A DNA stretch of 64,000 bases, taken from contig CM026574.1 in the NCBI GenBank assembly GCA_015143295.1, positions 15,502,938-15,566,937 of the forward strand. The letters run 5' to 3'. The translations under genes and the position numbers were made by a program. The notes under the pieces are model-generated. The model made no database searches. It was not told the origin of the DNA and was given only the letters and a program-made list of their open reading frames with translations. Source of the DNA: Tetracentron sinense. Its lineage: Eukaryota; Streptophyta; Magnoliopsida; Trochodendrales; Trochodendraceae. Below are positions 45,891 through 58,800 of this stretch, in pieces (position 1 is the first letter of the stretch; every line of letters begins with the position of its first letter).

Positions 45891-47560
45891 AATTTGATTA
45901 AGGTTTGATACTCAAAAGTGTCCTTCGCATGATTAGTGGGAGCTCGACAAGGGTTTCTAAGGAGTTCCCAGGGTTTGAGACAAGGTGACTCAATCTCTCC
46001 CTTCCTCTTGATCATAGTCATCAAGGTCCATAGTAGGATGCTCGGGAGAGCGTCCCTGTCCATGATAAAGGGTTTTTCAGTTGGTAGAGAGGGTTTATTG
46101 ATCGGTCACCTTTAGTTTGTGGATGATACACTGATTTTATATGACACGTCCTATTGTCAGTTAGCTTACCTCTGATGTCTGTTTTGGTGCTTTGAGGCGG
46201 TTTCGGGGCTGAGGATTAACCTGTCCAAGTGGGAACCCTTTGAAGTTGGGGAAGTCTCGCACTTTCCACAATTGCCCAACTGTTTTGGAGGTAAAATTGA
46301 GTTGTTGCCTATGTCTTATCTAGGTCTACCCTTAGAAGCTGGACACAAGGTAAAAGTTATCTAGCAACCAATCCTAGACCACTTCTCTAAAAGGCTAGTA
46401 AGATGGAAATCAACTCATCTTTTGAAAGGAGGGGGATGGGGGGAGGGGGCAATTAACTCTTCTTAAGAGCTCCTTGTGTAGTCTTCCAATCTACTTTATG
46501 TCTCTTTTTACCATTCTAGTGTCCGTGGCAAAGAAGTTGGAAAAGAATCAACATGACTTTCTAAAGAATGGGTTGGTTGACTCAAATATATATCATTTGG
46601 TTGAGTTAAGATTTATTTGTTGTCCTATTGAATTTAGGGGCTTGGGTGTGAAACCGTTGGTGAGCTTTAACTCGGTTTTGCTAGGTAAGTGGCTCTGGAT
46701 ATTGGGAAAAGAAGGGTTAGTTTCTGAAGGTAGGTCATTGCAGTTAAATTTTGGGTTAAGCTGGTTGAGGAGTCGCTAGAAGTTCGAGGGCCTTATGGGG
46801 TTCGTTGTTGGAAGGCCATCATGGGTGTTAGAGGTCAATTCTCTAGAAAATGAGGTATGTTGTGGGATGCGACAAAAACGTCAAATTCTAGGACGACATA
46901 ATTTGGTCAGTTGCCTCTTAGGGAGGAGTTTGGAGTCTTGTACTCCCTAGCTAGTGTGAGATTATTCAGTTGTGTCCAATTTTGAGAGTTTGGGTGGTAG
47001 GGAGGTATGTAGTCTTAGCCTTAGACGTGGTCTCAATGATTGGTAGCTGGAGGATCTATATTGCCCCTTGGGTAGACTTGAAAATGTAGTCATTCACCCA
47101 CCCCTTAGGGATAGACTTGTTTAGTCTCTTGATAGTAAGGGTATATTCTCAGTGCGATCTCTAGCTTTAGCTTTGTGGGGTGTGGCCTCGCTTCCTTTTC
47201 CATATAGGGTTGTGTGAAACCCTAAGTTTCTATCCAAGGTATCTTTTCTTTGGGAAGCAATTTTGGACAAACTAATCACTTGCGACTTTTAAAAAAATAG
47301 AGGATGAAGGATGACTAACTACTGTTTCATGTGCCGTGAGTTGGAGGAATTGGTGAGTCACCTATTACTGCATTATTCTTTTGCAATGGTAATATGGAGC
47401 CATTTCCTTGAGCGTTAGGGTGTGGCATGAATCTTTCCAAATTCCTTTAAGGGCTTCTTATCATGTTTGTTGTTTGTGAGGTTGGAGGTCTTCATCTCTT
47501 ATCTTTAGGCTTTTCTTCGAGGTGGGCCATTGACATCCCTAAGCACAGATATATTTTTAA
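45891..47560 (+). pseudogene. L1-type LINE reverse transcriptase remnant
   Basis: Reading through frame breaks, this encodes the C-terminal half of a plant L1 ORF2: a GLRQGD-type block (about 45965), the catalytic box as FVDDTLILYD (46110-46140), LPMSYLGLPLEAGHKVKVIW (46300-46360), KKLEKNQHDFLKNG and LGVKPLVSFNSVLLGKWLW (46520-46700). At 47240-47420 is the zf-RVT region (KVSFLWEAILDKLITC and EELVSHLLLHYS). Many stops and shifts mean it is dead. The box FVDD replaces the usual F/YADD. A related fragment lies in the last large THG1 intron (57420-58800) and a third, inverted, at 52025-52560. Confidence 0.85.
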
Positions 47561-47790
47561 AGTATCAGAAAACCAAAGGGTTGACTCCTACTATCAAAAA
47601 ATAGGGGGGATTCCTTAAGATCCCTTTAAAGTAATAAGGACCAAACAATTCTTTATTCCCCGGGAATAGAAATCCGAAATAGTGTTTGGTTGACAAAGAA
47701 TCCAAAACAATTCTAAGAAACACTCTCATTCTAGAGTAAAAATTGAGAGTAATTTTTTTTCGCTTTTTAAAAACATTTCTTGGGAATAGA
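47561..47790. mobile_element. MITE-like segment
   Basis: Words GGAATAGAAA(T/C) and CCCGGGAATAG, TTCCTTAAGATCCC and GTGTTTGGTTGAC suggest a small DNA transposon end. Paired termini were not established. Confidence 0.3.
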
Positions 47791-48039
47791 AACACGGGCG
47801 TCTCTTTTTATATCCATACAAGACGATAGGTTCTCCTTCTTGGGCGTGATAACCAGTGCCAACCTCGTCCCTGCGTCTCCATCAATCTCCGGCGACAACT
47901 GTTCCTCCGGCAACCCTTTCTCTCCGGTAAGGTACCTCTCTCTACTGTCGTCCTCGTCCCTCTCATCCCTGGAGGACTTCACCAGCCGAGGCACCTATCC
48001 CGTGCTTTCAAGACCTTCTCTCTACTTCATTTCCATGAA

Positions 48040-48235
48040 AATTTTCTTGTAAAACTGTAGAGCTCGACTAAATCGATCTGTTGCAACCTCCATGATTTGA
48101 TTAAAACCATATCCATTTGGAAATTTTCTTGCAAAATTGACCAAAGCTAAGTTAGATTGATCTGTAGCAAACCTACAAGATTGGATTAAGCCCATACATA
48201 TGTCGATTCTCTTGCAAAACTATCAAAAGCTAAGG
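48040..48235. repeat. Degenerate tandem repeat, ~83-bp unit
   Basis: The word ATTTTCTTGCAAAA with a following GCTAAG/GCTCGACTAAATCGATCTG block recurs at about 48043, 48126 and 48207. Two full and one partial unit are seen. It directly precedes the PPR pseudogene and may be a duplicated exon or leader piece. Confidence 0.6.
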
Positions 48236-48627
48236 CTATTGGATATCTTAGTCTGTATTTGTGGAAAGAATAATGATTTGTCAGGGCCCATTCATGGATT
48301 TTAGGGATTTGTGTGGTGGGTTTTGCTTAAAGCAGTGTATTGGTTGGAGGCTCACCAACCCTCATTTGAGGATTTGCAGGTTAGGGTTCTTCAAGCTAAG
48401 TATAATCCTCTTGAATGTCTGCGACTGGGGAAGATGCAAGTTGTCTTCAATGGAGCTTGTTTTGGTCTCTATGTATGAAGAGCGTGGGGAAGTTGATGTT
48501 GCACGTATCATGTTCGAGAAAATGCTGGCAAGGGATGTTAGTGTCTTGGAACGATGATATGTGGGTATGCTTCTAAGGGAGATAGGATCACAGTCAATTG
48601 TGATTGAACTCTGGGGAGAGTTCAACC

Positions 48628-49037
48628 GCACCCACAGGTCAACACGTTTACCTTTTAACTTCTACTAATTGTGGTTAAAATTTATAAACCCTTAGGGTTT
48701 AACCGTCTAACCTTAGTTTTTAGAAAAAAAAAAAAAACCCTCAGGTTAAAAATTCTTAATCAGAGTTAAATATTTTTTTCAAAAAGCCAAGATTATATTG
48801 TTGTAAAAAAAACCCAAGGGATAGTGAAATTTTAACTACAATTAATAGGAATTGAAAGGGATATGTGTTACACATCATAGGAATAGCCCGGTGGTAGTGT
48901 GTCCCCTCATTAGGTGGGAGGTTCTAGGCTCGAGTCGCATTGTGATTTGCCCACACTTTGCTAGAGTAGATACTATCCCACTAACTAGATTGTGCCAAAA
49001 AAAAAGAAGGGATACTTGTTGACCTATGGGTGCGATC
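48628..49037. mobile_element. MITE inserted in the PPR pseudogene
   Basis: The ends ACCGCACCCACAGGTCAACA (left) and TGTTGACCTATGGGTGCGAT (right) are inverted repeats with two mismatches. The interior words CTAATTGTGGTTAAAATT, GTCTAACCTTAG and ACTACAATTAATAGG place it in the TTAACC-type family. It carries a SINE at 48882-49008. Confidence 0.75.
48882..49008 (+). mobile_element. tRNA-derived SINE nested in a MITE
   Basis: TAGCCCGGTGGTAGTGTGTC (A-box-like) and GGTTCTAGGCTCGAGTCGC (B-box-like) are followed by GCCCACACTTTGCTAGAG and a terminal A-run. Flanks are imperfect direct repeats, AAGGGATATGTGTT (about 48857) and AAGGGATACTTGTT (49008), consistent with an aged target duplication. Confidence 0.75.
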
Positions 49038-49165
49038 TGATCTCCTTTCAAGGGCATGGGAAGAGGGCTTTGAGTTGTTTGAAAGAATTAATGCAGATGG
49101 GAATATGACATTTAAAATTGAGATCGCTTCTTTGATACCTTGGATTTAATTTTGGGAAATGGAAA

Positions 49166-49883
49166 ACGTCCTCTTGCAAACGGACCACCCAATGGTAAAG
49201 CGACGTGTGTATGTTTAACTGTGGTTAAGAAAATTAACCCTGAAAAGTTAAATTTGTTTTGAAATTTGATTGGGAGGTCGGCTAACAAGATTACCTTGCA
49301 ATCCTAATGAAAATTTAATTTTTTTTTTTTTGGGTTTCATACAAACGGGATTCTATTACTTTTGTTCTTCAGAACTGATTCTGATTGACTTTTGCCAAAC
49401 GGGTTTTCAACATAGAATTGATCTTCAGAACATATCCTACAAAAGAACAATTTTTCTTAAGAATATGAGAATCACCAGAATTGATGCCAAATGGGCCCTT
49501 AGGCTCACTTTGATCTTGGCTATAAAGCTCAACATAGAGATAAGAAGTGGACAGTAACAACTAACAACCACAATTAGATCGACCTATAAAAGTAAAAGAT
49601 TGATGTACCTCGACACCAAGAGCAAATCGTAAAGAACCAGAAGATCCTCACAAGGGCTGGTTGCTATACATTTTTCCTTTCACATTTACAATTCAATACT
49701 TCGCATAGGCCCTGTCATACTATTTTGAATATTGCCTGCCATTTGTTTGTTCAATGTTTTGTAAGAAGCAACGATTATTTCCTTTGCAGTCCAGTTCAAT
49801 CCACATAAACTGCTAAAACCAGCTGATCTGGAATCACAGATTGGAGAGAGGTTTTTAGGGAAGTTGGGTCAATTGTGTTGTCC
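49166..49883. other. Upstream region and 5' leader of THG1
   Basis: Positions about 49330-49500 carry GATTCTGATTGACTTTTGCC and CCAAATGGGCCC, which look like a degraded MITE. The stretch 49740-49883 before the ATG is probably 5' leader. No TATA box could be assigned with confidence. Confidence 0.4.
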
Positions 49884-52800
49884 ATGGCAAACAGCAAATA
49901 CGAGTATGTGAAGTCCTTCGAAGTCGAAGATGAGGTGATGCTGCCCAATTTAATCATTGTTAGAATCTATGGCTACAATTTTCGCAGGTAAACTAGTGTT
50001 ATGTTTTTTGAAGATGGAATTGACTTTAGTTTCTGTCATTTGCTAAAGCATTATTTCAACGTCTTACTGATCAATTCACTACCAATGCTGCTCTTGCTCT
50101 ACCATTTATGCACTTCTTTGTAGCACATGGGTAATTCAAGAAATGAAAACTCACTAATGTGTTCCACCTAGGAAACCAAATGTGATCCTAAACATGCGAT
50201 CTATTGACAACCCAGATTGCGTTGAGTCTTAAATCCAGCATAAATTGGAGTTCTGTTGCTTGGTTTGCCTGCAATAATGCTGCATCTGGATCTCAAAAGT
50301 TTTCTTTTATGGATTTTTGGTAGATTGTCTGAAGACCATGAATTTGAGAAGCCAAATGATGAGCAAGCTTTCAATCTGATGAACTCATGTGCAGCAGCCA
50401 TGTTAGAGGAGTATCCAGATATAGTCTTCTCATATGGGTTCAATGATGAGTACAGGTACTACCATTTGTTTTTGCAATTGCTAGCTCAATTTCATAGCTA
50501 TACATATTACATACCCCTTTATATATTATTTGAGTGTTCAGTTTCACTATCTGAAACTTCTTACGTTGCTGGTGTTATGACTTACAGCTTTGTCTTGAAG
50601 AAGACAACTCAGTTCTACCAAAGGCGTGCCAGGTTCCTTTTTCTACCTTTACTCTTTGAAATTCTATGATTTTTATGGTGTTGATGCATATAGAATTTAT
50701 AGATGAATACTCTATCCAGCATGGGAGTACAAGAAGCTGTCCTTCTTGCCTGCTCTGTACACACTGCCTGCACACATGCATGTCTGTCAGGAGACTCGGG
50801 ACCAATATTTAATGTGGTCCCCACTCATGATATCTCTTGGGTCAAACAAAACTCCACCAGACCGGCAACTTGCAATTATTTTGAGCAGTTAGGAAAACAA
50901 TCTATAGGTAAACGTCTACAGATCATACGGTTATGTTCGGACTGAAAATTTGACCTAGGACTCTGTGAGATCTCCTTGATAGGATATCTTCAAATGTTGG
51001 GTCTGGAATTGACAGCCATTCATGTGTTTCAAGTTTAAGTTTGGCTGAAAGTTTGGCCTTTTGAAGTACTCCCATCCTGATGCGGATATTTTCTAAAGAT
51101 TCATTTGGATATTCTGATCTCCTACTCCTTTCCTTGCTGACCTGCTCCTAAAATAAAATTTACAGCAAAATAGTGTCCATCACAGTATCGTTCTTCTCTT
51201 CCATATATGCCATGAAATGGAAAGAATTCTTTCCTCTTAAAGAGATGAGGTGTCCACCTTTTTTTCATGGGCGGGTCATATGCTGTGCATCGATGGAGGT
51301 TCTTCAAGCATATCTTGCATGGAGACAGGATGCCTGTAAGTAATGAGATGACTTACCAGTGAATACTACCAAGCACTTCTTGAAGAAAGATTTCTTGCAA
51401 ACATTCCATTTAATTAACTGCTCATAAATTCAATCTTCATCCAAGAAGAGATGTGTGAACCCAATGGATTATGACCCACCATTCCTCTTTTCTGTTTACA
51501 GGTCACATCAATAACCAGTATAATACTTGTTTTTGGATGCTAGTTGAATCTGGAAAGACTGAAAGGGAAGCACAAGATATTTTAAAGGTGTGATTTTTTT
51601 ATTTTTTCATGTTATTTTGAAAAGTTTCTCTTTATGGGATTCCTGTTTTCTGTGCAGAAATCTGCTTTATAAACTTTATTTCCATTTTTTCTGTTAGTTG
51701 TTTCAATTTTATTCTTTTAGTTTCAGGGGATTCGTTGTTATATTCTATTCTTTCCATGTGCTTTGGTATTACTGTACATAAATCCATAATCATGATCAAG
51801 TTTTGTGGATGGAAGGACAGGAAGGCGGCATTCACCTTGCATATTTTCTGCACATGGCACACATGCAGGATAGTTAACTTCTTTGATTGGTAATAGTGAT
51901 TTCATTAAAAAGAAAGGTAGATTCACAAATTGTGAATCACAAAGAAACTAAGCGAGTAAGCGAAAACTAGATACTAAAACAACAAAAAACACAACACAAA
52001 TAACAAATACCACACTCCCCTGCTGCCACTAGGAAATAATCTCGTCTAGCCCTATCTCCACCAAATCAAATTTAGCGGTGACCCAATCCCACAATAGGGC
52101 ACGCGAGCGGGAACACGCTCTCTCAATAGACGACGAGGAATTCTCAAACACCCTCCTATTCCGCTCTTTCCACAGGGACCATGAAACCACCCCTGGAAGG
52201 AAAGCCCAAATCAGATTGATCGGGTTATCTAACGAGATTGAGAGCTAACAGGATAACAAGGCCCAAAAGAACGAGGGGAAAACCCAAGCGACCCTGAGCT
52301 GAGAAAGAAAATACAGCCAGAGACTCCTCGCATAGAGGCAATGCACTAGCAAATGGTCAACCGATTCCTACTCCATCAGGCACAAAAAGCAGTGATTAGG
52401 AAGACACCAACCTCTTTTTCCCAGGTTGTCCAAAGACAGGATATTTAATACTTGTTTATTTAAACTTGGTCGAGTTTCAAAATGCCAAACAACCTTTTGC
52501 AATATAGCAGCCGAGTGAATCTAAGCTGAATCCTGTTGTACTTTGGTTTTTAAAGCAAGATTTAGATTTTCCTAATTTTAGTTTTGCCACTTTAGGGATA
52601 GGCATATAAAAAATATCCAATGTTCTTTTCTTCTTTTACTCACTCCATTTGTGTTATTTATTTTCCCCATACAACATTCTCTACAACGTATTCTCCCATG
52701 CCATGCTTTGCGTTGCACTCTGGTTCCAAGCGCAGTTTTAAAAAATTTGCAAAATTCTATGACACGAATCCTAATCTGTTATGGAAGATCAAGATTTGTG

Positions 52801-55800
52801 TTGCCAACCCGAAATAATTGGGATAAATTATTGACGATGATGATGATGAACATCCTCTACAACAGATTCTATCTAGCTCTTTCGAATTGGTTATACAAAT
52901 TTTCTTATAAAAAGTGCTCATTTTCATCCCTACTTATCATTATATGCTTTAATTCTACAGGGTACTCAAAAACAGGATAAAAATGAACTCCTTTTTAAAC
53001 AGTTTGGTATCAACTACAAAAATCTACCTGAAATGTTTCGCCAAGGATCTTGTGTTCTCAGGAAAAAGGTACATTCCATCCATTAAATGAGAGCTCATAC
53101 TATTATCTCAATTTCTTTTGTTCATTAGTATACAATTATTCTAAATATTTTAAACCCGTACAAACAAGATCATAGGCCATATTTAAGTCCAGTCTGTAGA
53201 TCATCACCCCTTCCATTGTTAATACTGTATTCAGAATCAGAAACCTAATTTTGATTCATGTAACTACTAATTGAAGAATTATTAAGTTTTAATTGTATAC
53301 ATGGCCTACTTTCCTTTGTATAAAACACATTTTCTAACTTCTCAAGCTGAATATGTATTCCCCCCCCCCCTTCAGGCAGAAGATATCGTGAAGTACAATG
53401 AAAGTGGAAATCCTATTAAAAGATTGCGGAGGAAGGCCATAGTAGTCCATTCTAATAATATAGCCAGCCGAAGCTTTTGGGATGAGCATCCAAGTCTCCT
53501 CAACGAATTAGGTCAATTTGGAGAGGGTATCGGCAGAGTTAAACCTGAGTATGTCAAGTCTTTCCAATTCGAAAACAAGTTGATGCCATCTACTTGGATT
53601 GTGGTTAGGATCGATGGCTGCCATTTTCACAGGTAAACTATTTCTATGCTTGGCAACAGAATTGACCGTAGTTTGTATTCCTATATAACATAATTAATTT
53701 ATATATTGTTACATTTATGAAAAGACACCACACTATTTCAATGTGTTACTGGTCAATGCATCACCAGTGGAGGTAGAAGCTCCAGTAAGCATAGGATCTT
53801 ATTATGCGTTACTGGTTATGCCGGTGTGTGCGTAGTACATGGTTAATGCAAAGAACTTGGGCTTTCTATTTGATGACCACCCTCCCACTCTTCTATACTC
53901 ATATGTTGAATGAATTCCTTTGGAAGGTCAGTAAAATTATACGGCATGCAATCCAGACAAAATCTGTAGTTCAGTTGGTCACTTGGTGGGACAATCTGAT
54001 TAATCAGTTATGGCCTTGGGGATCTTCTATGTGAGATCCATTAAGTAGTGGCCCTTGTCATTCTCAAATTTATTGTAGAAGTAGGTCAAACGTGCAGACA
54101 TTTTGACTCCCCTAGTATTCTTCTTCCTGGTTGTACGTGGATGTCATTGTGGAATTTCACATGAATTTCATTAACCGCTAAACCTAGCTGTATCTTGCAA
54201 CAGTTGTTCCCATGGAGCTTCTTTAATTAGTAGTTTTTCTAATACTCGTTTGTCACATTTTCCCCTGTTATGTATATAGGATTTCAATTCTGAGAGAAGA
54301 AGATGAGATTATAGGGAGAATTAAGAAGTGTTTATGTCTTGCGTTTCAACTCTTAGAATAGTCATGTTATTGATTAATTAGTATTGAAAAAGTCCACCAT
54401 GATTTAGCTATAAAGTTAAATAGAGCAAGTAATCAAACAATTGAATAATTAGTATTCACTTAAACTGTGAAACATCCCCAGATCGTGTTAATGCTAGATC
54501 TTTGATGCTTTAGTGTTCTAATGCTTGTTTAGCCTGTTAAGATGCTTCAAACAAAACTCAAAGAGTTTGGTTTATGGTTGCTGATAGATTTTCTGAAGTT
54601 CATGAATTTGAGAAGCCGAATGATGAGCAAGCTTTGAATCTGATGAATTCATGTGCAGTGGCCATGTTAGAGGAGTTCGTAGATATAGTCTTCTCATATG
54701 GGGTCAGTGATGAATACAGGTACAACAGTTGTTTCATAAGTTTGTTACACGTACTGTTATCTCAACTCCGATAATTTTATCCATTCACATAATATCTTAG
54801 TGGTATCTTATAGCATTTTCAACTTTTTACATTGTTGATTTTATAACTTGCAGCTTCGTTTTGAAGAAGACAACTCAGTTCTGCCATAGGCGTGCTAGGT
54901 TTCTCTCCCTATATCCCCACTGTAACTTCTAGTATTTCCTTGGTGTTTAGGAATATGATTGTGTTGGAATACTCAAGTAGGTGCAACTTTGGTCAGGTTC
55001 AACACGAGCCCAACTGAACCAAATCTAGTTTTGGTCGGGTTTGGGTTGGCCTTTTTGAATCTGAGCCCGACAATATATGTTACGTGTATGATACATATTA
55101 TATATCATATATGTATATACATGAACAAACCTAAAATTTTTTTGGTTTAGTGATATGAGCATTGCTTTGGGTCAGTGTTTTGAAAAATGGCCCGGCCTGG
55201 GCTGTTGAACTGGTCAAACTGGGAACCAACCAGTCAACCAGTCCCCAAAAACATTTAAACCCGGACTTCTTCAAAACTGGCCTGAGAACTGGGAACCGGA
55301 AGAACTGGCTGGTTCAACCGGAAAACCAGTGATAAAAACTGGTCAGAAAAAGTTAAAATAACATTTTTTTTAATAATAAAAGGGCATGGTTGAGCCGGTC
55401 ATCTAGGAACCGACCACCCAGCCGGCTTGACGGCCGGTCCGGTTATAAAAACATTGCTTGGGTATGAGAGGACATGAGTTCAACTCTTATATACGGCTTT
55501 ACTAAAGCCCACCAAAATAAAATTATATGATTGTGTGTTTATGCCTAACATGATCTTTTCCTGCCCAATCCTTCAATCCAACTCAACTTGAGTTGGGCTA
55601 AGAAATGAGCACCATGGGTCAATTCTTGCATGGAGCTACAGGCTTAAGGTTCTGCTCTTAGGGTTGGGCTTAGGTTGCCCCTGAAGTCGTGGAAACCTGC
55701 CCAAGTTGCACCCCATACTCAAGTCAGGATTGGAAGATGGGAAGAAGCCATCCCCTTGTCTTTTTGGTGTTCCTGGCACAGATACAGGAAGGTTGGGACC

Positions 55801-58800
55801 CACCATTGATGGGTTCCACATTGGAGCCTCTTGTGGGCAAGAAGTCCACCACAGCACAGACCATCATAACAAAGTAATCTGTTGTACTTTGAGCTGTTAG
55901 AAAAGAAGTGGCAAACAGTCTAGAAAAAGGTCTGCAAATCAGTCAGATATGTCGATCCAACATGGTAACTTTGTGACTTGGGACTTGGGAGATCTCCTTG
56001 ATGGTAGCTTTCCAAGCGGTGGGTTTAATTGTCACATGTTTGGTAGAGGCTGAGAGTCCAGATTTCTTCCAGTCCTTTCTGTCTTGATGTGTGCATTTAT
56101 GTAAGAAATGTTCTGTTGCAATTGCTCATTTTAATCCTCTACTTGATTCGATATTTGACTTGCTCGGTTGCTCCCAAAACCACCTCTGCAGCGACATGGT
56201 GTCCCTCATTGTATCTTTCTTTTCTTCAATGTATGTGAGGAAATGGAAGGATTTCTTCCCGCAGAAAGAGTTGAAGTATCCGCCTTCTTTTGATGGACGG
56301 GCTGTTTGCTATCCTTCATCTGAGATTCTTCGAGATTATTTGGCCTGGAGACAAGTAGATTGTAAGTATTGGAATCATTTAAGCTGTGAAACCGATCCAA
56401 ACACTTCTACAAAAACAGATCCTTCCGTACATTTGGGTTGTCTAGCATATCATAATTCTTCTTTCATCCCTGCCACATCACATGGTTGTAACTCAGAGGA
56501 CATAACGTGCTATCTCCCTTTTTATTTTGCAGGTCACATTAACAATCAGTACAATACTTGTTTCTGGATGCTAGTTAAGTCAGGAAAGACCAAAAGCGAA
56601 GCGCAAGATACTTTAAAGGTGCTAAAATATTGTTTATGCTTGTTTATAGGAAGGTTCTTTCCTTTATAGGTGTTCCTGGTTTCTATACTGAATCTGCTGT
56701 CTCATTAATCTTTTCTTTTGTTATATGCTCTACTTGTTGTCTGTCTTTGCTTCCAGATTTTCTTTGTTATATTCTGTTCGTTCATGTGGTTTGGGTATTG
56801 TTGTCTTTATGGAATTCCATAGGCCCTTTCATAATGATTTAGGTGAACTTTTGTCATCAAATTTCCTTTAAGAGGAAAATTTACATCATCATCATGGTAG
56901 AGTTGGAGAAGCGCTTTCCCTTGCCTCTTCTGGACACTTGGCACCCTAGCATAGTTTGTACCAGCATTTGATCGGTCCAATCGAGGAGATCTTCCAGTTT
57001 AAAAACCTCCAAATTAATTTATTTTGGACCGTTTGCCATATCTTTTACTGACCATTCAATTAAAACAAAATATATTAGATTCTTAGGTACATTCAGTTGA
57101 ATAGACTTGGAAAAACATTTCCCCTAAATATGGTCCATAGAATGGTGGGTCCTGGTCCATTTCATGTATGCTAATGTAGGTTCACAGAACATTTTGGTCT
57201 ATAAGAATTTGATTTCAGGTCATTATTTCACAACTCAATCAGTGCTAAATTATCTTCCAAGGTAATGGGTTTTGCTGTTGATCGGTTTCCAAATACTTGA
57301 ATGCAAATTAATGTAATTAGCTCATTTGCAAACTCCAACTGAACTTGAAAATATAGATTTCTGGTTTTTGTTCTGATTTTCAAATGGGGGCAGATTAACA
57401 TTTCTTTAAAGCACTTTGTGTAATCTTCCAACCTACTTTTTATCTATAGTCTATACCATCCCGGCATCTGTTGCAACGGAAGAAGTTGGAAAAGGTTGAA
57501 TGGGATTTACTCTGGAATGAGGGAGTTGAATCTAAAAAGTACCTCTTGGTTGACTAGAACTCCAATGTTTCCCATTGATCAGTGGTGGTCTGGGGTAAAG
57601 CCTTTGGTGGAGGTCAACAAAATGCCTTTGAGGAAGTGGCTGTGGCATTTTGGGACAGAAAGAAAGAGCATGTGAGGGGAAGTGATCTCTGCTAGTATGA
57701 GAAATTGATTTGGAAGTCTTGGAGAGGTTCGCTGCTCTCATGGGGTGGCCTATGGAAGGCCATCATGCATATTTGGGATGAGTTCTCGAAACACATTAGA
57801 TATAGAGTGGGTAGAGGGGGATGGGATTTCATCTGGCCCTCGCCAGAGGATTTCGTCTGGCTCCGGTCCCACATGTCAACACGTGACCCTTTTGAGTTTT
57901 GACCCCCCTTAACTATGGTTAAGCTTTACTAACACTTAGGGTTCAACCATGTAATCTTGGTTTTTAGGAAATAAAACACAAAATTTTTAACCACAGGAGT
58001 TATTTTTTTAACAAGGGTAAAAGGGCAGTTTAAGGGCCTTCGTGAGTGGGCCAGACAGTTTTGGTCTGGTGAGTGCCAGACCAAATCCAATCCCGAGTAG
58101 AGGGGACCACAATAAGTTTTGGGATGACCTTTAGTGTAGTCGGTCAACACTTAGAGAGGATTCCGAAAATTTGTACTTGTTGGCTTTAGACAAGAGTGCC
58201 ACAGTAGCATCTGTTTGGTGTCCTAAGCTTAGACATAATCGTAGTGATTGAGAGATTAATGGTCTCTGTGTCCTTGATCGTCTCAAAGTAATCATTTTGT
58301 CTCGTCAATATGACCGATTGTGGACTAGAAACAAAAATGGTCAGTTTACAGTGAGATCATTTTCTCAACTCTTGTGGATAACCTTCTCTTTTATTTCCCT
58401 ACAGATCTTTGTGGAACCTTGGGTTTCCATCTAAGATATCTTTCTTCTTGTGGGCAACTTCTTTGGACAAGATTCTCACTTGTGGCTATTTAAAAAATAG
58501 AGGGTAGAGAATGGCCTCTTGTTTTATGTACTTTGAGTCGGAAGAATTAATGGATCATTTGTTGTTGCATTGTCCATCTGCTTCTGGTTTTTGGAGTCAC
58601 TTCCTATCGCGGCTAGGGGTTATTTAGGTCTTCCTTATTTGATTACCAAAAAAAAGGTCCCTAGTTCTTTTCAGAACTTCTTATCTATTGGCTCTCGATG
58701 AGGTTGTAGTTTCCACTCTCTATTTTGTAGGCCCTATTTTCAGAGGCCAAAGCTTGGACCATTTGGAAGGAGAGGAATAGGAGGGTGTTTGATGAGCCCC

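Larger units (their letters stand above)
48255..49165 (+). pseudogene. Pentatricopeptide repeat (PPR) protein fragment
   Basis: Positions 48455-48560 encode SMYEERGEVDVARIMFEKML then ARDV, a clear PPR motif, followed after a one-base shift by MICGYASKGDR. The reading resumes at about 49040-49130 with AWEEGFELFERINADGNMTF, which fits the next repeat. A MITE (48628-49037) splits the two parts. PPR proteins bind organellar RNA for editing, splicing or stability. Upstream sequence from 48255 is open but only weakly PPR-like. Only two or three motifs remain, with frameshifts, so this is a dead fragment of an organelle-targeted PPR gene. Confidence 0.75.

Noticed and set aside
47780-48052. 90-codon Ser-rich frame and its antisense partner
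   Set aside because: Low-complexity Ser/Leu composition, open on both strands and without a domain; no splice evidence.
53804-54034. 76-codon frame in THG1 intron 7
   Set aside because: Intronic; the splice sites flanking it join in frame without it, and no domain is visible.
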